Positions 1 through 5,905 are shown, counted from the stretch's first letter. The stretch is DNA of 6,128 bases from an uncultured Collinsella sp. (GCA_900752015.1 CAADTZ010000100.1:1-6128), one strand, 5' to 3'. Notes: generated from the sequence alone by a model not told the origin. Translations and numbers: made by a program.

Positions 1-2
1 CC

Positions 3-503
3 GAGGGCGATTTCGACCAGATGGACCGAGTGCTGTACGATCTTAAGCACACACCGTACAGTCGACGCATTATGACGAACACCTATGTGTTCAGCGACTT
101 GTCCGAGATGCACCTGTATCCGTGCGCGTACAGCGTGACGTATAACGTGACGCAGCGTCCGCAGGACGACAAGCCCACACTCAATATGATTCTCAACCAG
201 CGCAGCCAGGACATTTTGGCCGCAAACAACTGGAATGTGTGCCAGTACGCCATTCTGCTCATGATGGTTGCGCAGTCGGTCGATATGATTCCCGGCGAGC
301 TGCTGCACGTGATCGCCGATGCTCACATTTACGACCGTCACGTCGATATCGTCCGCGAGCTTATTGAGCGTCCGCAGTTTGCGGCGCCTAAGGTAACGCT
401 GAATCCCGACGTGCATGACTTCTATGCGTTTACGACCGACGACCTCATCGTCGAGGGCTATGAGCACGGCCCGCAGGTCAAGAACATTCCCATTGCGGTG
501 TAG
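3..503 (+). CDS. thyA: Thymidylate synthase (ThyA), C-terminal part; start lies left of the window
   Basis: ThyA methylates dUMP to dTMP using methylenetetrahydrofolate and releases dihydrofolate. The frame is open from the window edge, so 166 codons are visible, roughly the last 60% of a protein usually about 264-280 residues long. Visible signatures are the nucleophilic cysteine in LYPCAY (Cys codon 123-125), the QRSQD phosphate/nucleotide-binding motif (198-212), the NVCQY motif with the dUMP-binding Asn (234-236), DAHIY with His and Tyr (318-332), and the C-terminal end IPIAV. Spacing from Arg to Asn (11) and Asn to His (30) equals that in E. coli ThyA. The Cys-to-Arg distance is 6 residues longer because of a loop insertion (TQRPQDDKP). 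The His that normally follows the catalytic Cys is Ala here, as I recall for some clostridial ThyA proteins. folA follows at once, the usual functional pairing. Identity is near certain; only the N-terminus is missing. Confidence 0.95.
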   Translation, partial: EGDFDQMDRVLYDLKHTPYSRRIMTNTYVFSDLSEMHLYPCAYSVTYNVTQRPQDDKPTLNMILNQRSQDILAANNWNVCQYAILLMMVAQSVDMIPGELLHVIADAHIYDRHVDIVRELIERPQFAAPKVTLNPDVHDFYAFTTDDLIVEGYEHGPQVKNIPIAV

Positions 504-507
504 GTGG
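502..507 (+). promoter_or_regulatory. Ribosome binding site of folA overlapping the thyA stop codon
   Basis: AGGTGG matches the Shine-Dalgarno core in five of six bases and sits 5 nt before the ATG at 513. It begins inside the thyA stop codon TAG (501-503). This decides the folA start in favour of ATG 513 over the two GTG codons at 504 and 507, which lie on or inside the site. The arrangement suggests translational coupling of the two genes. Confidence 0.65.
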
Positions 508-512
508 TGCTC

Positions 513-1031
513 ATGACGTGTAAGCTATCTGCTATCGTCGCCGTGTGTGACGACTGGGGCATTGGGTGCGAGGGCGACATGGTGGTGTCCAATCGCGCCG
601 ACATGCGCCATTTTGTGGCGTGCACCAAAGGTTGCCCGGTTATTATGGGGCGCAAGACCCTGCTGAGTTTTCCCGGCGGGCGTCCTCTCAAGAACCGCCG
701 CAATATCGTGCTTACGCGCGACGAGGATTTTGCGCCCGATGGCGTTGACGTGGTGCATAGCATCGACGAGGCGCTCGCTGCGGTTGCCGATGAGCCCGTT
801 GCCTGGGTGATCGGTGGCGGCGATGTCTATCGGCAGTTTTTGCCGTATTGCGTCGAGGCCGAGGTCACGCATAACCACTGCGTCCATGTCGTGGATACGT
901 ACTTTCCCGATTTGGAAGCCGATCCTGCGTGGGAGATTGCGCGGGCCAGCGAATCGGCGGTTGTCGCTGCCGGAGAAGGCGATGAGGGCCTCGAATATGA
1001 GTTCGTGACGTATCGTCGCGTTGATGCGTAA
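513..1031 (+). CDS. folA: Dihydrofolate reductase (FolA)
   Basis: The enzyme reduces dihydrofolate to tetrahydrofolate with NADPH, recycling the product of the upstream ThyA; it is the target of trimethoprim. The product is 172 residues, close to the family norm of about 160-170. Motifs, in E. coli order: LSAIVAV and GIG at the N-terminus (5-18), the catalytic acid Asp30 in RADM (E. coli Asp27), PVIMGRKT (42-49), the PGGRPL segment (54-59), the NADPH-binding glycine motif VIGGGDVY (99-106), and Thr119 in VTHNH (E. coli Thr113). The usual Met20-loop sequence PW..PAD reads VVSNRAD, so the conserved Trp (E. coli Trp22) is Val25; as I recall, clostridial DHFRs with LLVSIPADM are similar. ATG 513 was chosen for its ribosome binding site. 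The gap to thyA is 9 nt, which points to one transcript. Identity is secure; drug susceptibility cannot be read from the sequence. Confidence 0.95.
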   Translation: MTCKLSAIVAVCDDWGIGCEGDMVVSNRADMRHFVACTKGCPVIMGRKTLLSFPGGRPLKNRRNIVLTRDEDFAPDGVDVVHSIDEALAAVADEPVAWVIGGGDVYRQFLPYCVEAEVTHNHCVHVVDTYFPDLEADPAWEIARASESAVVAAGEGDEGLEYEFVTYRRVDA

Positions 1032-1061
1032 ACCCGATTATCCCTTCGGTATTATCGGGTT
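1031..1061 (+). terminator. Imperfect hairpin at the end of folA, possible weak terminator or processing site
   Basis: Perfect 8-nt arms AACCCGAT (1031-1038) and ATCGGGTT (1054-1061) enclose a T-T mismatch, two pairs, a C-T mismatch and two more pairs around a small loop. The left arm starts at the last base of the folA stop codon. No T-run follows (next bases GGAATGAG), so it is not a classical intrinsic terminator. It may attenuate read-through or protect the mRNA 3' end. Confidence 0.45.
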
Positions 1062-1140
1062 GGAATGAGTCGCGGGGCAGCGCATGGCGTTGCCCCGATA
1101 TTTGTATAGGTGCTGTAAAGAAGGGTGCGGGCTGGCTGCT

Positions 1141-2055
1141 ATGACTGATGCCGTTGAGGTTCTGCGAATTGATTCGCTCGAGGACGAGCGGCTCGATGCC
1201 TACGTGCGACTGACCGAGCGTGAGCTGCGCTGCGTGCTAGAGCCGCAAAAGGGCATCTTTATCGCCGAGAGTGCCAAGGTTATTGAGCGCGCGGTGCGTG
1301 CCGGATACGAGCCGGTGAGCTTTCTTTTGGGCGAACGCTGGCTCGACCAGATGATGCCGCTGTTTGAGCGCCTGGTTGTGCGCGAGGGCGCAGGTCCGGT
1401 TCCTGTGTTCGTGGCTTCCATGGAACTCATGGAGCAGCTGACGGGTTTTAACGTGACGCGTGGTGCGCTCGCGGCGTTCCGTCGGCCGCGTCAGATTCCG
1501 GTTGATGAGTTCTTGGGCGGCGTCGTCGAGGCGGCGGGGGATCGTCCGGTGCGCGTGTGCGTGCTTGAGGGTATTGTCGATCACACCAATGTCGGCGCGA
1601 TTTTCCGCTCGGCTGCCGCATTGAACGTTGACGGTATTTTGGTCAGCCCGACGTGCTGCGACCCGCTGTACCGTCGCTCGGCCCGCGTGAGCATGGGCAC
1701 CGTGTTTCAGGTGCCGTGGACGCGCATTGGCAGCGAGGCTCGTGTGTGGCCGCACGATGGCCTGGCGGCACTGCACGAAGCCGGTTTTTCGTGCGCTGCG
1801 ATGGCGCTGACGGACGACTCCGTTTCGCTGGACGATCCTGCGCTGCAGGAGGTTGATCGCCTGGCGATCTTTATGGGCACCGAGGGTGCCGGCCTGGGCG
1901 CCAAGACTATCGCGGGCTGTGACCACGCGGTGCGTATTCCGATGGCGCACGGGGTCGATTCGCTCAACGTGGCCGCGGCGAGCGCCGTCGCCTTTTGGCA
2001 GCTATGCCCGCACGTGAGCAATGAGTATCACTACCAGCCGGGTTTGTATCACTAG
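1141..2055 (+). CDS. SpoU/TrmH-family RNA 2'-O-methyltransferase
   Basis: This is a SAM-dependent SPOUT (trefoil-knot) enzyme that probably methylates a ribose 2'-OH in rRNA or tRNA; the target site cannot be told from sequence. The product is 304 residues. The N-terminal part holds the substrate-binding-like region with GIFIAESAKVIERAV, and a connecting GFNVTRGALAAFRRP. The three SpoU motifs are all present: NVGAIFRS (150-157, catalytic-type Arg156), FMGTEGAGL (244-252) and IPMAHGVDSLNV (266-277). The VLEGIVDHTNVG and CDPLYRRSARVSMG segments match the actinobacterial subgroup often annotated simply as rRNA methyltransferase. Start choice: an in-frame ATG at 1084 would add 19 residues (323 aa). 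That stretch has poor third-position GC, codons such as AGG and CGA, and no recognisable family sequence, so ATG 1141 is preferred. Neither start has a good ribosome binding site, so the start is uncertain while the function class is firm. Confidence 0.92.
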   Translation: MTDAVEVLRIDSLEDERLDAYVRLTERELRCVLEPQKGIFIAESAKVIERAVRAGYEPVSFLLGERWLDQMMPLFERLVVREGAGPVPVFVASMELMEQLTGFNVTRGALAAFRRPRQIPVDEFLGGVVEAAGDRPVRVCVLEGIVDHTNVGAIFRSAAALNVDGILVSPTCCDPLYRRSARVSMGTVFQVPWTRIGSEARVWPHDGLAALHEAGFSCAAMALTDDSVSLDDPALQEVDRLAIFMGTEGAGLGAKTIAGCDHAVRIPMAHGVDSLNVAAASAVAFWQLCPHVSNEYHYQPGLYH

Positions 2056-2109
2056 GCAGTTATTCCGCACCGTGCTCTAATTCGGGGTGTTTCGGTCGTC
2101 GCCAGTCGG

Positions 2110-2118
2110 TGCTAAGCT
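2110..2118 (+). promoter_or_regulatory. Possible extended -10 promoter element for the MATE gene
   Basis: TGCTAAGCT fits the extended -10 pattern TGnTAnnnT that many actinobacterial promoters show. It lies in the 125-nt spacer between the methyltransferase stop and the MATE start and would give a leader of about 55 nt. The -35 position (near 2090, TTTCGG) matches poorly, and I see no convincing terminator before it, so read-through from the upstream gene is equally possible. Confidence 0.22.
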
Positions 2119-2180
2119 GGTTTTGGCTTTGGTTTTAAATTGCTGTTTTGCTGTATGACGTATGCGTGTGGGGAGGGCGT

Positions 2181-3530
2181 GTGGCTAAGAAATCTACGGC
2201 TATCGATGTAACGCAAGGAGTCATTTGGCAGCAATTGCTGTCGCTGTGCGTTCCCATCTTTTTTAGTTCGTTTTTTCAGCAGGCCTACACGCTTATCGGT
2301 ACGTATATCGTTGGCCAGTTTGGCGGCAAGCTTGCGCTGGGTGGCATTCAAGCCACGATGGTGCTCACCGAGCTCTGCATTGGCTTTTGCGTTGGCGTCG
2401 GCGCCGGCTGCGCGGTCATTACCGGTCAGTATTTTGGCCAGCACGATGATGAGCGACTGAGTCGTTCGGTCCATACAGCCATGACGCTCGCGCTGGTGGG
2501 CGGTATCGTTTTCTCGATTCTTGGCATAGTGTTCGTTGAGCCCATGCTGGTGCTTATGAACACGCCGCATGAACTATTGGCCGAGGGCGTGGCCTATGCT
2601 CGCTGTTATTTTGCCGCGATGGTTGCGGCACTGCTGCTTAATATGGGAACCGCACTGCTGCGTGCCGTGGGCGACACGCGCGGCCCCGCTGTGATCATTG
2701 CCTCTGGCTGCCTGGTTAACGTGGTGCTGGATATCATCTTTGTCGCTGTGTTGCATATGGAGGCGCTGGGCTGCGGCATCGCAGTGGCGCTGACCATTTG
2801 CTCCAATGCAACGATGATCGTGTTGCGCATGATGCGCGCTCCGGGCGCATGGCGTCTTTCGCTGTCTAAGCTCGGCATCGATCGCGGTATTTGCAAGAGT
2901 ATGATCTCGTGTGGTCTGCCACTCGGTTTTCAATCGGCTGCCTATTCGATCTCGAACGTGCTGATCCAGGTGTCGGTTAATTCGTTTGGCGCCGATGTCA
3001 CGACTGCTTGGGGTCTATCTGGGCGCCTGGATGGCATTATCTGGATGGTGACCGAGGCGCTCGGCGTATCGATCACTACGTTCTCGGCGCAGAACTTTGG
3101 CGCGCGCAATTACGAGCGCATGCGCAAGGGATATCACACGTCGCTCGTGCTTTCGTTTATGCTCATTGGTGGCCTGTCTGCCGTACTCCTGGTGTTCTCG
3201 GGTCCTCTGTCGCGTTTGTTTGTCGACGATGCTTCGATTTCGGCGTACACCACGACGATTCTTCATTTCATCGCGCCGTTCTACGCGATCTTCTCGATTA
3301 TCGAGAACGCGTCGGGCTCCATTCGCGGCGCTGGCGTGAGCTTGCAGCCTATGATGCTCACCATCTTTGGCACCGTTGTCTTGAGGGTGATCTGGGTGTT
3401 TGCGATTATGCCGTTCGATCCGTCGCTTGAGCACCTGCTGCTTGTCTACCCCGTAACCTGGGTAATCACCGCAACCATGTTCACCATCTACCACCACAGC
3501 GGCAACTGGCTAGGTCGCGCCACCGCCTAG
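2181..3530 (+). CDS. MATE-family multidrug/metabolite efflux transporter
   Basis: An inner-membrane antiporter of the MATE (MatE, NorM/DinF-like) family that would export cationic drugs, dyes or metabolites using a Na+ or H+ gradient; the substrate is unknown. The product is 449 residues, the normal size for the 12-helix fold. Strongly hydrophobic segments recur through the whole length in two similar halves. Family signatures include FFQQAYTLIGTYIVGQFGG (TM1 region, residues 31-49), GAGCAVITGQYFGQ, LLRAVGDTRGPA, GLPLGFQSA, TTFSAQNFGARNYERM in the second half, and ASGSIRGAG. At residue 40 the Asp common in TM1 of this group (as in VDxxIVG) is Gly. Start: GTG 2181 follows GGAGGG at 2172-2177, although with only 3-4 nt between them; a TTG at 2148 would add 11 residues with no hydrophobic or family content. 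No gene on the same transcript explains its substrate. Confidence 0.9.
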   Translation: MAKKSTAIDVTQGVIWQQLLSLCVPIFFSSFFQQAYTLIGTYIVGQFGGKLALGGIQATMVLTELCIGFCVGVGAGCAVITGQYFGQHDDERLSRSVHTAMTLALVGGIVFSILGIVFVEPMLVLMNTPHELLAEGVAYARCYFAAMVAALLLNMGTALLRAVGDTRGPAVIIASGCLVNVVLDIIFVAVLHMEALGCGIAVALTICSNATMIVLRMMRAPGAWRLSLSKLGIDRGICKSMISCGLPLGFQSAAYSISNVLIQVSVNSFGADVTTAWGLSGRLDGIIWMVTEALGVSITTFSAQNFGARNYERMRKGYHTSLVLSFMLIGGLSAVLLVFSGPLSRLFVDDASISAYTTTILHFIAPFYAIFSIIENASGSIRGAGVSLQPMMLTIFGTVVLRVIWVFAIMPFDPSLEHLLLVYPVTWVITATMFTIYHHSGNWLGRATA

Positions 3531-3553
3531 CTCATCCGTCAGATACCCCTGAT

Positions 3554-3622
3554 AAGTTGCGGTGAAATAGTTCCTGAAAAGCCCTTGCGGACCGTCAAAC
3601 AAGTACTATTCCACCGCAACTT
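3554..3622. repeat. Imperfect inverted repeat, possible dispersed palindromic element
   Basis: Two 18-nt arms, AAGTTGCGGTGAAATAGT (3554-3571) and ACTATTCCACCGCAACTT (3605-3622), are reverse complements except at one position (an A-C mismatch). They enclose a 33-nt centre. It lies 23 bp after the MATE stop and 37 bp before the 3' end of the cobO relic on the other strand, so it separates two convergent reading frames. Neither side carries a T-run, which argues against an ordinary intrinsic terminator. A competing 5-bp pairing, ATAAG (3552-3556) with CTTAT (3624-3628), overlaps the arm ends. The size and form resemble dispersed palindromic (REP- or MITE-like) elements; whether copies exist elsewhere cannot be seen here. 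No target-site duplication is evident. Confidence 0.75.
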
Positions 3623-3659
3623 CCTTATGAGCTGTAGGTGTTGGCGGAAAACGAATCAA

Positions 3660-3856
3660 TTAGTATTCGATGCCTTGGCGGGCTAGGAGGCCTTCGTCGA
3701 AGTAGTGTTTGATGGGGCGCATTTCGGTGACAAGGTCGGCGAGGTTCGCGAGGGGCAGCAAGCCCCGGCCGGTGAGCACGAGCTCCGTGGTGGCGGGCTT
3801 TATCGCGATCAGTTGCCCGTATAGATTTGAACCTTGCCGACTTCCAGTGATGCCAT
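3660..3856 (-). pseudogene. cobO: Internally deleted corrinoid adenosyltransferase gene (CobO/BtuR relic)
   Basis: The intact enzyme transfers the adenosyl group of ATP to cob(I)alamin or cob(I)yrinic acid diamide. On the minus strand, ATG 3856-3854 begins MASLEVGKVQIYTGN, the family N-terminus that leads into the P-loop (normally YTG-G-GKTTA), but a TGA at 3811-3809 follows straight away. In another frame, from about 3815 down to the TAA at 3662-3660, lies the family's C-terminus, including IAIKPATTELVLTGRG, LVTEMRPIKHYFDEGLL and the final ARQGIEY. About 15 N-terminal and 50 C-terminal codons therefore remain of a protein of roughly 180-200 residues. Some 350 bp, with the P-loop and the central active site, is missing, and the two ends are out of frame. 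The junction is at about 3809-3817. The original ribosome binding site survives. The gene cannot encode a working enzyme. Recognition of both ends is by family memory, not by a search. Confidence 0.87.
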
Positions 3857-3861
3857 CTCTA

Positions 3862-3867
3862 TCCTTT
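3862..3867 (-). promoter_or_regulatory. Surviving ribosome binding site of the cobO relic
   Basis: Read on the minus strand this is AAAGGA, 5 nt before the ATG at 3856. Its normal sequence and spacing support the view that the start of the old gene is intact and that the damage is an internal deletion. Confidence 0.6.
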
Positions 3868-3872
3868 CGTGC

Positions 3873-3910
3873 CCGGCGTCGGTTTATCGCCGGCCGGGTT
3901 GGGTATTCTA
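3873..3910. promoter_or_regulatory. Divergent spacer between the cobO relic and ftsH with a GC-rich hairpin and a -10-like box
   Basis: CCGGCG (3873-3878) pairs with CGCCGG (3888-3893) around a 9-nt loop; a register using CCCGGC (3872-3877) and GCCGGG (3893-3898) is also possible. On the minus strand TAGAAT (3910-3905) matches the -10 consensus in five of six bases and would start a leader of about 42 nt for the old cobO gene, containing the hairpin. I see no clear -35 for it. For ftsH on the plus strand CATTAT (3916-3921) is a weak -10 candidate without a -35. The hairpin is plain in the sequence; its regulatory role is inferred. Confidence 0.35.
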
Positions 3911-3935
3911 GTTAGCATTATCAACCCCAGTAGAT

Positions 3936-3939
3936 GGAG
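3936..3939 (+). promoter_or_regulatory. Ribosome binding site that decides the ftsH start
   Basis: GGAG lies 9 nt before ATG 3949. The upstream ATG at 3934 overlaps this site and has no purine-rich stretch of its own before it; the ATG at 3955 has GGAG directly against it with no spacer. ATG 3949 is therefore the best-supported of the three in-frame starts. Confidence 0.5.
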
Positions 3940-3948
3940 TTCAAGCAG

Positions 3949-5841
3949 ATGGAGATGGATGACAACAAACGTAGACGGAATATGATCCTCTACGTGCTCA
4001 TCGCCTTCGTCGTCTACCTCGTGCTCTCGACCGTTCTGTTCCCTAACATCGGTCACACGCAGCAGATTACGAAGACCGATTACTCGACGTTTGTCAAAGC
4101 GCTCGATAAGAAGAGTGTCGACAAGGTCGAGTACAACACGGACGATTACTCGATTTATTACACCAAGAAGGGCGAGGACGAGAACATCGCCTATAAGACG
4201 ACCGGTGTGCCGAACGATGCGGGCTTTACCGATCGCGTGCTTGAGTCTGGCGCTTCGCTGGAGTCGGTCGTTCCCGATAAAAACTCGGGTTTGATGACCT
4301 ACTACCTGCTCACACTCATTCTTCCCATGGCGATTTTCTTCCTCATCGGTTGGTGGCTCAACCGCCGCATGAAGAAGGCTATGGGCGATGACGGCCCGTC
4401 GATGAACTTTGGCGGCGGCGGTTTTGGCGGCGGCGGACTGGGTAAGTCCGGCGCGCGCGTGATCGCCTCCAAGGACGTGGGCGTGACCTTTAAGGACGTC
4501 GCCGGTCAGGAAGAGGCCAAGGAGTCTCTCAAGGAGGTCGTCGACTTTCTGGAGAAGCCGCAGCGCTACGAGGAGATCGGCGCCAAGCTGCCGCGTGGTG
4601 CTCTCCTTGTTGGCCCTCCGGGTACCGGTAAGACCCTGCTTGCCAAGGCTGTTGCCGGCGAGGCCGGTGTTCCGTTCTTTAGCATTTCGGGCTCTGAGTT
4701 CGTTGAGATGTTTGTCGGTCGCGGCGCTGCTAAGGTTCGTGACCTGTTTAAGCAGGCCAAGGAAAAGGCACCGTGTATCGTCTTTATCGATGAGATCGAT
4801 ACCATCGGTAAGAAGCGCGATGGCGGCGGCTTTAGCGGCAACGACGAGCGCGAGCAGACGCTCAATCAGTTGCTGACCGAGATGGATGGCTTCGATAACC
4901 ATAAGGGTATCGTTGTCCTTGCCGCAACCAACCGCCCCGACAGTCTCGATCCCGCTCTACTGCGCCCCGGTCGTTTTGACCGCCGCATCCCCGTCGAGCT
5001 GCCCGATCTGACCGGCCGCAAGAACATCCTCGAGCTGCATGCCAAGAGCGTGAAGACCGAGCCGCCGATCGACCTGACCGCGATTGCCCGCGCCACGCCC
5101 GGTGCCTCGGGCGCCGACCTGGCCAATATCATCAACGAGGGCGCCCTGCGCGCCGTTCGCGAGGGTCGCAAGCGTGCAACCCAGGACGACTTCGAGGAGT
5201 CGGTGGAGGTCGTCATTGCCGGCCAACAGCGTAAGTCCACGGTGCTGTCCGACCACGAGAAGCAGGTCGTTTCTTATCACGAGATCGGCCATGCCATCGT
5301 TGCCGCTCGCCAGAAGGGCTCTGCGCCGGTCACGAAGATCACCATCGTGCCGCGCACGAGCGGTGCTCTTGGTTATACCATGCAGGTCGAGGAGGACGAG
5401 CGCTTCCTGACGACGCGCCAGGAGGTCTTGGACAAGCTCGCTGTCTATTGCGGTGGCCGCGCAGCCGAGGAGCTCATCTTTGGAGAGATGACGACCGGCG
5501 CCGCCAACGACATCGAGCAGGCCACCAAGCTCGCCCGTAATATGGTGACGCGCTTTGGTATGTCCGACGAGTTTGGCATGATGGCGCTCGGTACCGTGCA
5601 GAACGCGTATCTCAATCAGGACACGTCGCTCACCTGCGCCCCCGGTACGGCCGAGCGCGTGGACGCGATTGTCGCCAAGCTGATCGAGGATGCGCACGAC
5701 CGCGCTTTGCAGATTCTGAAGGAGAACAAGTTTAAGCTCCACGAGCTGGCTCGTTATCTGTATAAGAAGGAGACCATCACGGGCGAGGAGTTCATGAACC
5801 TCCTCACGCGCGAGAATCCGCTGATGCCCAAGCCGCAGTAA
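3949..5841 (+). CDS. ftsH: ATP-dependent zinc metalloprotease FtsH
   Basis: A membrane-anchored hexameric AAA+ protease that unfolds and degrades damaged membrane proteins and short-lived regulators. The 630-residue product is complete. In order: a basic N-terminus (KRRR), TM1 (about 12-31), an extracytoplasmic domain (32-114), TM2 (115-139), a glycine-rich linker with GGGGFGGGGLG (about 156-168), Walker A GPPGTGKT (222-229), pore loop FVGRGA (255-260), Walker B FIDEID with Asp281 and Glu282, the arginine fingers in RPGRFDRR (Arg339, Arg342), the zinc site HEIGH (444-448) and the third zinc ligand Asp521 in GAANDIEQAT. All catalytic residues are present. The C-terminal tail is short and ends MPKPQ. 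ATG 3949 was chosen for its ribosome binding site; starts at 3934 and 3955 differ by only a few residues. The gene appears to be transcribed alone: divergent from the cobO relic, and closed by a strong terminator. Confidence 0.97.
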   Translation: MEMDDNKRRRNMILYVLIAFVVYLVLSTVLFPNIGHTQQITKTDYSTFVKALDKKSVDKVEYNTDDYSIYYTKKGEDENIAYKTTGVPNDAGFTDRVLESGASLESVVPDKNSGLMTYYLLTLILPMAIFFLIGWWLNRRMKKAMGDDGPSMNFGGGGFGGGGLGKSGARVIASKDVGVTFKDVAGQEEAKESLKEVVDFLEKPQRYEEIGAKLPRGALLVGPPGTGKTLLAKAVAGEAGVPFFSISGSEFVEMFVGRGAAKVRDLFKQAKEKAPCIVFIDEIDTIGKKRDGGGFSGNDEREQTLNQLLTEMDGFDNHKGIVVLAATNRPDSLDPALLRPGRFDRRIPVELPDLTGRKNILELHAKSVKTEPPIDLTAIARATPGASGADLANIINEGALRAVREGRKRATQDDFEESVEVVIAGQQRKSTVLSDHEKQVVSYHEIGHAIVAARQKGSAPVTKITIVPRTSGALGYTMQVEEDERFLTTRQEVLDKLAVYCGGRAAEELIFGEMTTGAANDIEQATKLARNMVTRFGMSDEFGMMALGTVQNAYLNQDTSLTCAPGTAERVDAIVAKLIEDAHDRALQILKENKFKLHELARYLYKKETITGEEFMNLLTRENPLMPKPQ

Positions 5842-5867
5842 AGCCGCGGCCGAGCCAGTAAACGCCG

Positions 5868-5905
5868 ACGCCCCATTTGAGCAGCTTTCTCAAATGGGGC
5901 GTTTT
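5868..5905 (+). terminator. Intrinsic terminator of ftsH
   Basis: A perfect 14-bp stem, ACGCCCCATTTGAG (5868-5881) with CTCAAATGGGGCGT (5889-5902), closes a 7-nt loop and runs into TTTT (5902-5905). It starts 26 nt after the ftsH stop and ends 17 nt before the next start codon, so it should separate ftsH transcription from the DUF523 gene. Confidence 0.93.

Noticed and set aside
1237..1950. 237-codon minus-strand open frame opposite the SpoU methyltransferase
   Set aside because: The plus-strand gene has all three SpoU motifs; the antisense product is an Arg/His-rich shadow.
2056..2180. Terminator or small gene between the methyltransferase and the MATE gene
   Set aside because: I found only 4-bp pairings (CACC with GGTG) and no T-run after a stem, and no short frame with a ribosome binding site.
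3015..3497. 160-codon minus-strand open frame opposite the MATE gene
   Set aside because: Highly charged antisense shadow of the hydrophobic MATE helices; no ribosome binding site or family match.
3554..3622. CRISPR repeat or ordinary intrinsic terminator
   Set aside because: There is only one pair of inverted arms, no direct repeats with spacers, and no T-run on either side.
3709..3915. 68-codon plus-strand open frame in the ftsH upstream gap
   Set aside because: It overlaps the cobO relic, whose minus-strand reading matches a known family at both ends; the plus-strand product looks like an Arg/Ser-rich shadow.
3859..4902. 347-codon open frame on the minus strand opposite ftsH
   Set aside because: It lies antisense to well-conserved ftsH domains. 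The open frame follows from G/C-rich third codon positions, and its translation is rich in Leu, Arg, His and Asp with no family signature.
4957..5742. 261-codon minus-strand open frame opposite the FtsH protease domain
   Set aside because: Same cause: a shadow of a biased coding strand, without a recognisable domain or convincing start.
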